From SG8-41 sp035649495 (lineage in GTDB: Bacteria; Pseudomonadota; Gammaproteobacteria; Burkholderiales; SG8-41): a stretch of DNA of 10,015 nucleotides. Below the pieces are notes generated by a model. The model had not been told where the DNA came from. It did no database searches and saw only the letters and a list, made by a program, of their open reading frames with translations. The stretch is from NCBI GenBank assembly GCA_035649495.1, contig DASRJL010000022.1, forward strand, positions 1 to 10,015, written 5' to 3'. The translations under genes were made by a program, and so were the position numbers. Positions 1 to 5,919 of this stretch are shown piece by piece. Position 1 is the stretch's first letter; each line of letters opens with the position of its first letter.

Positions 1-97
1 GCTCGTCGTCTACACCGGCGCGGGCAGTATCGAAGAAGCGGGTTACGTCACCACCGGCGAGGTCACCGAGGCGGACAAACGGGCGCGCACTGCGTGA
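1..97 (+). CDS. C-terminal fragment of an unrecognised protein (5' end outside window)
   Basis: An open frame enters from the left edge (first full codon at position 2) and ends at a TGA at 95-97, giving 31 residues that finish in ...EADKRARTA. Codon use matches the neighbours, with G/C-rich third positions, and the frame is open to the edge, so this is very probably the end of a real gene. Its end faces the minus-strand aldolase gene, and the two are separated only by a repeat array. I do not recognise the family from this tail and assign no function. Confidence 0.6.
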   Translation, partial: LVVYTGAGSIEEAGYVTTGEVTEADKRARTA

Positions 98-107
98 AGT
101 AGCGCGG

Positions 108-248
108 CAAGCACCAAACGTTCAAGCACCAACTTCAAAACGAGCACCAAGGCTCAACTATCAAATTCCAAACGCGTTTGTGATTTGGAACTTGGTGCTT
201 GATACCTGTTTGTGGTTTGGAGCTTGGTGCTTGGAGTTTGTACTTGAT
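108..248. repeat. Heptad-periodic inverted repeat array, CAA/TTG type
   Basis: The gap between two convergent genes is low in GC and strictly patterned. CAA triplets occur at 108, 115, 123, 130, 136, 148, 155, 162 and 169, mostly 7 nt apart. TTG triplets then follow at 178, 185, 192, 199, 210, 217, 224, 231, 238 and 244, again mostly 7 nt apart, with CTG at 206 filling a missing slot. The switch is centred on a perfect 12-nt palindrome at 169-180. The 10-mer caagcaccaa occurs at 108-117 and 123-132, and its complement ttggtgcttg at 192-201 and 224-233. The transcript could fold into a long imperfect hairpin, so a bidirectional terminator role is possible but inferred. The array ends directly at the aldolase stop codon. 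Confidence 0.85.
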
Positions 249-1208
249 TTACGCCGCCAACGGCAGCGCGCCCTCTCGCGCAATGCTCGCTTCCGCGAGC
301 GCCGTCCTGATCCTGGCGATCTCGGCATCGGAAAGCTTCACGAGCGGCGGGCGGACGGCGGCGCACGGTATCCGTCCGAGGAGGACCAGCGCCTCCTTCA
401 TGCGGTTGTGCATGTCGACGAATGGGTCCGCGTAGAACACCTGGGCGAGCGGGTAGATCCGGTCGTTGATCTGCCGCGCGCGCGCCAGGTCGTTTGCCTT
501 CATCGCCTGGTAGAGCGCCGCCTGCAGGTCCGCGATCACGCTGCCGGAGCCGGACAGGAGCCCGTTGCAACCGAGAACGAGCGAGGAGAGCAGCCACGAA
601 CTGTGCGTCGACAGGACGTTGACCGGCCGCACCCGGGATTGGAGCAGGCGTATCTGCCGCTCGTGCTGCATTGGGTCGTTGCACCAGTCCTTGATGGCGC
701 GCACCGACGGCACGGCGTCGAGGAGCTTCACCAGCGTTTCCACCGGGTAGCCCAGCCCGCCCGCGAGCGGATACTGGAAGCAGATGATCGGGAGACCGGA
801 CGCGTCCGCTATCGCCTTGAAATGGGCGACGACCATCTCGGGGCGGGACCGGGATCCCAGGCCGAGCGGGTTGGGCGGAAACACCAGCAGGCAGGACGAC
901 CCGCCGCGCTCGGCCGCGCGCGCGATGCGCGCCGCCTCCAGGCTGCCGTCGGCGTAGACGCCGTTTACTATCGGCATCCTTCCGCCGATCTCGTCCATCG
1001 TAATCTCGAGAATCCGCTGCTGCTCCTCGAGCGTGCACGAGGCCACCTCGGTGGCGTGCGCGTTGACGGTGATCGCCGAGAGTCCCCGGACGCCTGCAAC
1101 GTCCCGCAGGTGCTTGCGATACGACTTCTCGTCGATCGTGAGATCGGGGTGAAAGGGCAGCAGGCAGGCGGGGATGACGCCTTCGGGTTCGAACCGGTTG
1201 GTCGGCAT
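249..1208 (-). CDS. Dihydrodipicolinate synthase / N-acetylneuraminate lyase family aldolase
   Basis: This 319-residue class I aldolase-type TIM barrel has about the family's usual length (290-320). The Schiff-base lysine is K173 in the strand-end motif AIKDW, and the partner tyrosine is Y146 in CFQYP. The glycine-rich segment GCNGLLSGSG (213-222) matches the late-barrel loop of the family. The usual GTTGE-like substrate loop is replaced by NAHATE (49-54), so true DapA activity is unlikely. Cleavage or condensation of a 2-oxo acid such as pyruvate is the family-level expectation; the real substrate is unknown. I chose the ATG at 1208 over an in-frame start at 1250 because a good Shine-Dalgarno (GAAGGAG, 1216-1222) lies 7 nt upstream. 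The start is one base after the receptor stop codon, which suggests translational coupling. No signal peptide is seen, so it is cytoplasmic. Confidence 0.88.
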   Translation of the reverse strand: MPTNRFEPEGVIPACLLPFHPDLTIDEKSYRKHLRDVAGVRGLSAITVNAHATEVASCTLEEQQRILEITMDEIGGRMPIVNGVYADGSLEAARIARAAERGGSSCLLVFPPNPLGLGSRSRPEMVVAHFKAIADASGLPIICFQYPLAGGLGYPVETLVKLLDAVPSVRAIKDWCNDPMQHERQIRLLQSRVRPVNVLSTHSSWLLSSLVLGCNGLLSGSGSVIADLQAALYQAMKANDLARARQINDRIYPLAQVFYADPFVDMHNRMKEALVLLGRIPCAAVRPPLVKLSDAEIARIRTALAEASIAREGALPLAA

Positions 1209-1209
1209 G

Positions 1210-2196
1210 CTATTGCTCCTTCGATCCGGTCTGTTTGACCAGGCCGGCATCAGTCAGCACGGTGCGCATCTCCGCGTAGTCCTTCTCGAGCTCCTTCGCG
1301 AAGGCCGCGGCGGGCTTGAAGTCGCTGGTCCAGTAGTTCCTGTCGAGATCGGTCTTCCATTCCGGCGTGGCCGCGGCCTTCTGGAGGACTTGCTCCCAGT
1401 ACGCTACCTGGGCAGCGGTTAGTCCTTTGGCCCCCATGATCCCGCGCCACGAGCCGGAGACCAGCTCCACGCCCTGCTCGCGCCACGTCGGGGCGCTTGC
1501 GAGGACATCACCCAGGCGCTGAGGCGCAGCGACGCCCAGCACGCGCATCCGCCCCGTGCCGATATGAATCGTCGCATTGGTTGCCCCGATGACGACCGCG
1601 TCGAGATGGCCGCCCAGCATCGCCGTTATCGCTTCTGCCGAGCCCTTGAATACCACGACCTTGAGATCGCGCGGGTTCCCTCCGACCGCCTTCATGAAGA
1701 GCGCCAGGGAAATATGGCGCGTGCTGCCGAACGCGTTGGCAAAGCCTATCGAGAGCCCCTGCGGATTCTTCCTCAGGCGCTCCGCCAGATCCCGGCCGCT
1801 CTTGATCGGCGACTCGGTGCGTACGGCCATCAATGCAAAGTCGTTGCACAAGAGGGCTATCGGAGAGAAATCGCTGTAGGTGAGCTTGCTCACGCCCAGC
1901 ACGTGATTGGTGAGCAGGCCGTCGCCCGCGATCACGAGAAAGTGTGGATCGCCGGGATGCTGGCTCAAGTAGGCGAAGCCGATGCTTCCGCCTCCGCCCG
2001 CCTTGTTGACCACGGTGATCGACGTGGGCACAGCCTTGTTCAGGAGGAACAGTTGCTCCAGCATGCGCGCGGTCTTGTCATTGCTGCCGCCCGGGGGGGA
2101 GTTGGCGATGATCTCCACGTTCTTCTGCGGCGACCAGCCCTGCGCGTGCGCAACGCCGCAGCACAACGCCAGCGCGACTATCAACCAGCGGTTCAT
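1210..2196 (-). CDS. Tripartite tricarboxylate transporter-type (Bug/TctC) periplasmic receptor
   Basis: The 328-residue precursor begins with a signal peptide: MNR, a hydrophobic stretch to about residue 16, and predicted cleavage after AHA at 18. The mature part shows Bug/TctC landmarks: the ligand loop NSPPGGSND (32-40), a variant of the common PFPPGGxxD; the glycine-rich GGGGSIG (67-73); VVFKGSAEAITAMLGGHLD (181-199) in the place of the classical VPYKG...AG.v; and WRGIMGAKGLT (250-260). The receptor should bind a carboxylate in the periplasm. No TctA/TctB membrane genes lie in the window, which is common for orphan Bug genes. I chose the start at 2196 because of the signal peptide and the GGAGAG at 2201-2206; an in-frame start at 2229 would add 11 residues before the signal. 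The downstream aldolase is one base away, so both probably act on the same compound. Confidence 0.92.
   Translation of the reverse strand: MNRWLIVALALCCGVAHAQGWSPQKNVEIIANSPPGGSNDKTARMLEQLFLLNKAVPTSITVVNKAGGGGSIGFAYLSQHPGDPHFLVIAGDGLLTNHVLGVSKLTYSDFSPIALLCNDFALMAVRTESPIKSGRDLAERLRKNPQGLSIGFANAFGSTRHISLALFMKAVGGNPRDLKVVVFKGSAEAITAMLGGHLDAVVIGATNATIHIGTGRMRVLGVAAPQRLGDVLASAPTWREQGVELVSGSWRGIMGAKGLTAAQVAYWEQVLQKAAATPEWKTDLDRNYWTSDFKPAAAFAKELEKDYAEMRTVLTDAGLVKQTGSKEQ
1216..1222 (-). promoter_or_regulatory. Shine-Dalgarno of the aldolase gene, inside the receptor gene
   Basis: GAAGGAG on the minus strand lies within the last codons of the receptor gene, 7 nt before the aldolase ATG at 1208. It decides that start, and it places the receptor stop (1212-1210) between the site and the start codon, a typical arrangement for coupled translation. 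Confidence 0.75.
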
Positions 2197-2247
2197 GGAT
2201 CTCTCCGGACAAGCTAATGGGCCAAGCATACTACTGGCGGGGAAAAT

Positions 2248-2444
2248 GCGGTTCAGATGAAGCGGTCCGGATAAAGCGGTCCGGATAAAGCGGTGCAGGT
2301 AAAGCGGTGCAGGTAAAGCGGTTCGGATAAATCGGGTACGCTCTGCGTCGCCATATCTGCACCGTAGTATCTGTACCGCCGTATCTGCACCGCCTCATCC
2401 ACACCGCCGTATCTGGGCCGCCGTATCTGGCCCGCCGTCTACCG
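2248..2444. repeat. 14-bp (2 x 7) inverted repeat array, GCGGTNC-RGRTAAA type, copy 1
   Basis: Six head-to-tail 14-nt units fill 2248-2331 without a gap (starts at 2248, 2262, 2276, 2290, 2304 and 2318), with consensus GCGGTNC-RGRTAAA. A 19-nt centre (2332-2350) follows. Six inverted 14-nt units then start at 2351, 2365, 2379, 2393, 2407 and 2421, of the type ccgtatctgcaccg, plus a partial unit to 2444 that includes the stop codon of hydrolase A (2441-2439). The two arms of about 84 nt can pair imperfectly over their whole length. The array occupies most of the 242-nt gap between hydrolase A and the receptor, so it would sit in their shared transcript if they form an operon, as an attenuator, terminator or processing site. 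That role is inferred. Confidence 0.92.
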
Positions 2445-3326
2445 TCCCTTGGCCATCGTCGACTTGTTGAGCGAGCGCGGATCGCGCGGCCGCCAGCGCC
2501 CGGAGTCGACGAGCGCCAGGAAATCATCCGTGAGCGAGTTGAAGAGTGCCGGCTCCTCGACGTTGACGAGGTGACCGGTGGCGGGAACGACCGTCAGCCG
2601 CGCCGCGGGGCAGGCGCGCTTGATGAAGAGGCTGGGCGTGAGCGCGCTCTCGTCCTCGTCGCCCACGAGGGCGTGGAACGGCACCTTCAGGCGCGCGAAT
2701 TGCTTTTCCATCGTGTAGAGCGGCGGCCGGCGCAGCTGCACGCCGCGCAGCGTGTTGGCGTGGCCCAGCGCCGAATGCTCGGCGAAGCGCTGGAAGAATT
2801 CCCGGAATCCGCGCGGATCCTTGTTCTCGAGCTGGATGCGGTTGGGTGCCTTCCGTATCAGCCTTGCCGCGGCCGCGAGACCTTCCTCCTCGTAGCGGCG
2901 TGCGTTCGCCTCGGTGTTCTTGAGAAACTGCGCGCGCTGTCCGGGATCCAGGATCCCGCCGGCGCCCGCGCCGACCGTCGTCAGCGACAGCGCATTGCGC
3001 GGGTAGCGCAGCCCGAACATGATGGTCGCGTACGCGCCCATCGAGCAGCCGATGATGTGCGCCTTCGAGATTCCCAGGTGCCGCATCACCGCGCGGATAT
3101 CGTCGGCCGCGATGGTATGGGAGTACTGCGAGGGAGACGGCGGCACTTCCGAGGGCGGGTAGCCGCGCGCGTTGAACGCGATCGAGCGGTAGCGCCGGCT
3201 GAAAAAGCGCATCTGCGCCTCCCAGCTCCGGAAATCCCCCGAGAACTCGTGCACGAACACGATCGCCGTGCCGCGGCCCGCTTCTTCGTAGTAGAGGCGG
3301 GCGCCTTTGGATTGGGCGTAAGGCAT
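2439..3326 (-). CDS. Alpha/beta-fold hydrolase (paralogue A)
   Basis: This 295-residue alpha/beta hydrolase shows the nucleophile elbow GCSMG (93-97, Ser95), a probable acid in GDEDES (222-227, Asp223 or Asp225), and the catalytic histidine in ATGHLVN (His252). The loop before helix A reads FVHEFSG (24-30), with HE where most relatives have HG, and is followed by the cap-side motif NARGYPPSEVP (52-62). Esters, lactones or carbon-carbon bonds are all possible substrates for this superfamily. The first 100 residues are identical to the neighbouring hydrolase B at 75 positions, so the two are tandem paralogues. I rejected the in-frame start at 3440: it adds 38 residues encoded by the repeat array and absent from B, whereas the ATG at 3326 has AAAGGAG 8 nt upstream and begins MPYA.SKG as B does. 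No signal peptide; probably cytoplasmic. Confidence 0.9.
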   Translation of the reverse strand: MPYAQSKGARLYYEEAGRGTAIVFVHEFSGDFRSWEAQMRFFSRRYRSIAFNARGYPPSEVPPSPSQYSHTIAADDIRAVMRHLGISKAHIIGCSMGAYATIMFGLRYPRNALSLTTVGAGAGGILDPGQRAQFLKNTEANARRYEEEGLAAAARLIRKAPNRIQLENKDPRGFREFFQRFAEHSALGHANTLRGVQLRRPPLYTMEKQFARLKVPFHALVGDEDESALTPSLFIKRACPAARLTVVPATGHLVNVEEPALFNSLTDDFLALVDSGRWRPRDPRSLNKSTMAKGR

Positions 3327-3334
3327 TTCTTCTT

Positions 3335-3341
3335 CTCCTTT
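3335..3341 (-). promoter_or_regulatory. Shine-Dalgarno of hydrolase A
   Basis: AAAGGAG on the minus strand with an 8-nt spacer to the ATG at 3326. It fixes the start of hydrolase A and excludes the longer repeat-encoded N-terminus. It lies only 5 nt from the edge of the second 14-bp array. Confidence 0.75.
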
Positions 3342-3346
3342 GAACT

Positions 3347-3510
3347 GCGATTCAGATGAGGCGGTGCAGGTACGGCGGTTCGGATATGGCGATGCAGATA
3401 CGGCGGTCAGTTGCAGCGGATGCAGTAGTGCTTCACTCAAATCGCTCTATCTGAATCGCTTCATCTGGACCGCTTTACCCGAATCGCCTTATCCGGAACG
3501 CCCTTCAGGC
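3347..3510. repeat. 14-bp (2 x 7) inverted repeat array, GCGGTNC-RGRTA type, copy 2
   Basis: Forward units begin at 3347, 3361, 3375 and 3389 (types gcggtgcaggtacg and gcggttcggatatg) and decay into imperfect copies up to about 3430. Inverted heptads then run in register from 3441 to 3510: atcgctc, tatctga, atcgctt, catctgg, accgctt, tacccga, atcgcct, tatccgg and two weaker units. The consensus is the same as in the array at 2248-2444, and the position is the same too: immediately after an alpha/beta hydrolase gene. The inverted arm enters the coding region of hydrolase B, whose stop codon is at 3463-3461, and encodes its last residues. The units are more diverged than in copy 1. Confidence 0.9.
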
Positions 3511-4357
3511 TGAGCGGATTCCTTGGCCGCCAGCGTCCGGAATCGACGAGCGCGAGGAAGTCGGCGGTCATGCGGTTGAAGAGGTCCGGCTCTTCGACGT
3601 TCACGGCATGGCCGGTCGCGGCCACGACGGTGAGGCGTGCGGCGGGACACATGCGCTTGATGAAGATTCCCGGGTCCAGGCAATTGTCGTCCTCGTCGCC
3701 GCTCACGATGTGGGTGGGCACCTTCATGCGGGCGAGGCTGCGCTCCAGGCTGTAGACGGTGGGCCGCCGCGCCTGCACTCCGCGCTGGGTGTTGGCGCTG
3801 CCCCTCGCCGAATGCCGGGCGAACATCTCGCAGAACTCCCGGTAGGCGCGCGGGTCCTTGTTCAGCAATTGCACGCGCGCCGGTCCCACCACGTAGGGCT
3901 TGATCGCTTCGGCCGTCCCGAGCTCCTCGAAGCGGCGGGTGAAAACCGCGGTGTCGCGCAGGAATTGCGGGCGCTTGTCCGGGTCCGATCCGTAGCCCGC
4001 CCCGATCACCGTCAGCGATCGCGCCATGCGCGGATAGCGCAGTCCGAAATGCAGAGTGGCGTAGCCCCCCATGGAGCAGCCGATGATGTGGGCGCGCGGA
4101 ATTTTCAGGTGCCGCATGACGCTCGCGATGTCGTCGGTGGCGATCGCCTGGGAGTAGGCGGAGGGAGACACCGGCACGTCCGACGGCGGATAGCCCCGCG
4201 CATTGTACGCGATGCAGCGGTAGCGCCGGCTGAAATACCGGAGCTGGGGCTCCCAGCTGCGCATGTCGTGCGAAAACTCGTGCACGAACACGACCGGCGG
4301 GCCCGTCCCGGCTTCCTCGTAATACAGCCTTACGCCTTTAGAGATTGCGTACGGCAT
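3461..4357 (-). CDS. Alpha/beta-fold hydrolase (paralogue B)
   Basis: This 298-residue alpha/beta hydrolase is first in the minus-strand cluster. Ser95 sits in GCSMG (93-97), the likely acid in SGDEDD (219-224, Asp221 or Asp223), and His250 in ATGHAVN. The HEFSHD variant of the oxyanion loop and the NARGYPPSD block are shared with paralogue A, and a substrate cannot be named. The start at 4357 is supported by GGGAGG at 4363-4368 with a 5-nt spacer. The last 12-16 residues, ending DKAIRVKRSR, are encoded by units of the 14-bp repeat array and have no match in paralogue A after the shared PRSL/PLSL block. The tail is very basic and probably unstructured. The gene is divergent from the amidase gene, with 89 nt between the start codons. 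Confidence 0.9.
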   Translation of the reverse strand: MPYAISKGVRLYYEEAGTGPPVVFVHEFSHDMRSWEPQLRYFSRRYRCIAYNARGYPPSDVPVSPSAYSQAIATDDIASVMRHLKIPRAHIIGCSMGGYATLHFGLRYPRMARSLTVIGAGYGSDPDKRPQFLRDTAVFTRRFEELGTAEAIKPYVVGPARVQLLNKDPRAYREFCEMFARHSARGSANTQRGVQARRPTVYSLERSLARMKVPTHIVSGDEDDNCLDPGIFIKRMCPAARLTVVAATGHAVNVEEPDLFNRMTADFLALVDSGRWRPRNPLSLKGVPDKAIRVKRSR

Positions 4358-4375
4358 CTGCCCCTCCCGACTGCC

Positions 4376-4420
4376 TGATAGGTGATAGGTGATCGCGCAA
4401 CGGCCTAATTCTACCTGTCA
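4376..4420. repeat. Short heptad repeat GATAGGT with a weak inverted partner, in the divergent promoter gap
   Basis: gataggt occurs twice in tandem at 4377-4383 and 4384-4390, followed by gat. The segment tgataggt (4376-4383) can pair with acctgtca (4413-4420) if one G-T pair is allowed. This small array lies in the 89-nt gap between the divergent starts of hydrolase B (4357) and the amidase (4447), where promoters for both directions must lie if they are locally transcribed. I see no convincing -35/-10 pair. The element could be an operator-like dyad or a remnant of the same kind of heptad array seen elsewhere in the window. Confidence 0.55.
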
Positions 4421-4434
4421 ATTTGCTAACATCC

Positions 4435-4438
4435 GGAG
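4435..4438 (+). promoter_or_regulatory. Shine-Dalgarno of the amidase gene
   Basis: GGAG with an 8-nt spacer to the ATG at 4447. It favours this start over the upstream in-frame TTG at 4423, which would place the site inside the coding region, and over the ATG at 4459. Confidence 0.6.
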
Positions 4439-4446
4439 ACATCAGG

Positions 4447-5907
4447 ATGACGGCGATCATGAAGCTCACGGAATACGCGCGCTACGATGCGCTCGGCCTG
4501 GCCGGGCTCGTCGCCACGAGACAGGTTTCGCCCAGGGAGCTTGCCGAAACGGCCGCAGCCGCCATGGCCGCCGTCAATCCCGCGATCAACGCCGTCGTCG
4601 AGACCTACGCGGACCGGATCGACGCCCTGGACGAAAAGACGCTCGGCGACGGGCCTTTTCGCGGTGTGCCCTTCCTGATCAAGGACGTGTTCGGCCACGA
4701 GGCCGGACGCAGGATCGAGTTCGGCAGCCGACTGTGCAAGGACATGCGCGTCACCGCCGACACCCACGTCTGCGAGCTTCTCAGGGCCTCCGGCGTCAAT
4801 ATCCTCGGCCGCACCGCGGCGCCGGAGTACTCGATGGCCGGCACCACCGAAAGCGCCCTCCACGGCAATACGTCGACGCCCTGGAAGCAGGGCTACTCGG
4901 CAGGCGGCTCCTCCGGCGGAGCCATGGCGGCGGTGGTTGCGGGGATAGTTCCCATTGCCCACGGCACGGACATCGCCGGATCGATCCGCATCCCCGCGAG
5001 CTACTGCGGCGGCGTGGGGCTCAAGCCCTCCCGCGGCCGCATCTCCTACGGGCCCATGCTCGACGAGAACGGCTTCGGCCTGGGCCAGAACTTCGTGCAG
5101 ACGAAGACGGTGCGCGACGCCGCCGCGATGCTCGACTGCCTCTCGGTCCCGCAGCCGGGCGATCCGTTTTTCATCCCGAAACCGGTTGAGTCCTACGCCG
5201 CGCTCGCGCGCGAGCGGCCGCCCGGGCTCAGGATCGGCTGGTCGACCCGGGGGCTCATGGGGCTTGAAACCGACCGTGAGGTCGCGCAAGCCGTGGCGCA
5301 GGCCGCCGCGCTGCTCGCCGACATGGGTCACGAGGTCGTCGAGGAAAGCCCCGAGCCGATCGGGCTCGAGGCGATGTCGAGCATGGCGAACATCTGGTTC
5401 TTCGGCTTTCACCTGCGCCTGGAGGGCTACTCTCGACGCAGCGGCCACCGCATCGGCCCGGAAACTCTGGAGCCCGTGACGCTCGCCATTTACGAGTACG
5501 CCCGGCGGATGACGCCCGCGCAGTTTCTCGACGCGGGGGCTGTGCTGAATACGGTGCGCCGCAAGCTGGGGCGCTATTTCGACAAGTACGACGCCTGGCT
5601 CTCGCCGACGACGACACGCGCGGCCGAACCCTGGGGAAACTACAATCTCGGCAGAGGCGACGTGACAATGGACGAGGTCGCCGAAAAGATCCTGCGGCCC
5701 ACCTGCCAGTTCACGCTGCCGCACAACATCATGGGCACGCCGGCGATTTCGCTGCCGCTCGCGGTCAGCTCGGCCGGGCTGCCAATCGGCATACAGATCG
5801 GGATGAAGCCGGCGCAGGAGCACGTGGTGCTGCAGCTCGCCGCCGCGCTCGAAGAGGCGCGGCCCTGGGCCGCGCGCGTCCCCCCGCTGCACGCTTCTCG
5901 TTTCTGA
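4447..5907 (+). CDS. Amidase-signature family hydrolase, NylA-like
   Basis: This 486-residue enzyme carries the complete Ser-cisSer-Lys machinery of the amidase signature family: Lys79 in FLIKDVF, the cis-serine at Ser155 in GGSSGG (153-158), and the nucleophile Ser179 in DIAGSIRIPA (175-184). The following CGGVGLKPSRGRIS (187-200) is the family hallmark. From memory, the blocks HGTDIAGSIRIPASYCG, VRDAAAMLD with PGDPF, and the C-terminal GTPAISLPLAVSSAGLPIG resemble 6-aminohexanoate-cyclic-dimer hydrolase (NylA) more than GatA, whose GatB/GatC partners are also absent. It should hydrolyse an amide bond in the cytoplasm; the substrate is unknown. No signal peptide is present. dapE follows after 12 nt in the same direction, so they are probably co-transcribed. 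Confidence 0.9.
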   Translation: MTAIMKLTEYARYDALGLAGLVATRQVSPRELAETAAAAMAAVNPAINAVVETYADRIDALDEKTLGDGPFRGVPFLIKDVFGHEAGRRIEFGSRLCKDMRVTADTHVCELLRASGVNILGRTAAPEYSMAGTTESALHGNTSTPWKQGYSAGGSSGGAMAAVVAGIVPIAHGTDIAGSIRIPASYCGGVGLKPSRGRISYGPMLDENGFGLGQNFVQTKTVRDAAAMLDCLSVPQPGDPFFIPKPVESYAALARERPPGLRIGWSTRGLMGLETDREVAQAVAQAAALLADMGHEVVEESPEPIGLEAMSSMANIWFFGFHLRLEGYSRRSGHRIGPETLEPVTLAIYEYARRMTPAQFLDAGAVLNTVRRKLGRYFDKYDAWLSPTTTRAAEPWGNYNLGRGDVTMDEVAEKILRPTCQFTLPHNIMGTPAISLPLAVSSAGLPIGIQIGMKPAQEHVVLQLAAALEEARPWAARVPPLHASRF

Positions 5908-5919
5908 CGACAGGACAGG

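Noticed and set aside
108..248. CRISPR array
   Set aside because: Repeat units are 7-nt and degenerate, there are no unique spacers of 25-40 nt, and the repeats invert at the centre. The same holds for the other arrays.
154..1038. Minus-strand open frame with a tail rich in S, T, Q and N, reading through the left repeat array
   Set aside because: Most of it overlaps the aldolase in another frame, and the odd tail is only translated repeat.
2228..2256. A possible promoter for the left receptor gene on the minus strand (TAGTAT at 2228-2233, CTGAAC at 2251-2256, 17-nt spacer)
   Set aside because: The -35 box matches only 3 of 6 positions and lies in a repeat unit. Not enough to annotate without transcript data.
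2332..2350. Operator or attachment site at the centre of the 14-bp array
   Set aside because: The 19-nt centre shows no dyad or recognisable motif of its own; it is only the loop between the arms.
3327..3440. A 38-residue N-terminal extension of hydrolase A
   Set aside because: It is translated repeat array. The paralogue starts at the equivalent of 3326, where a strong Shine-Dalgarno is present.
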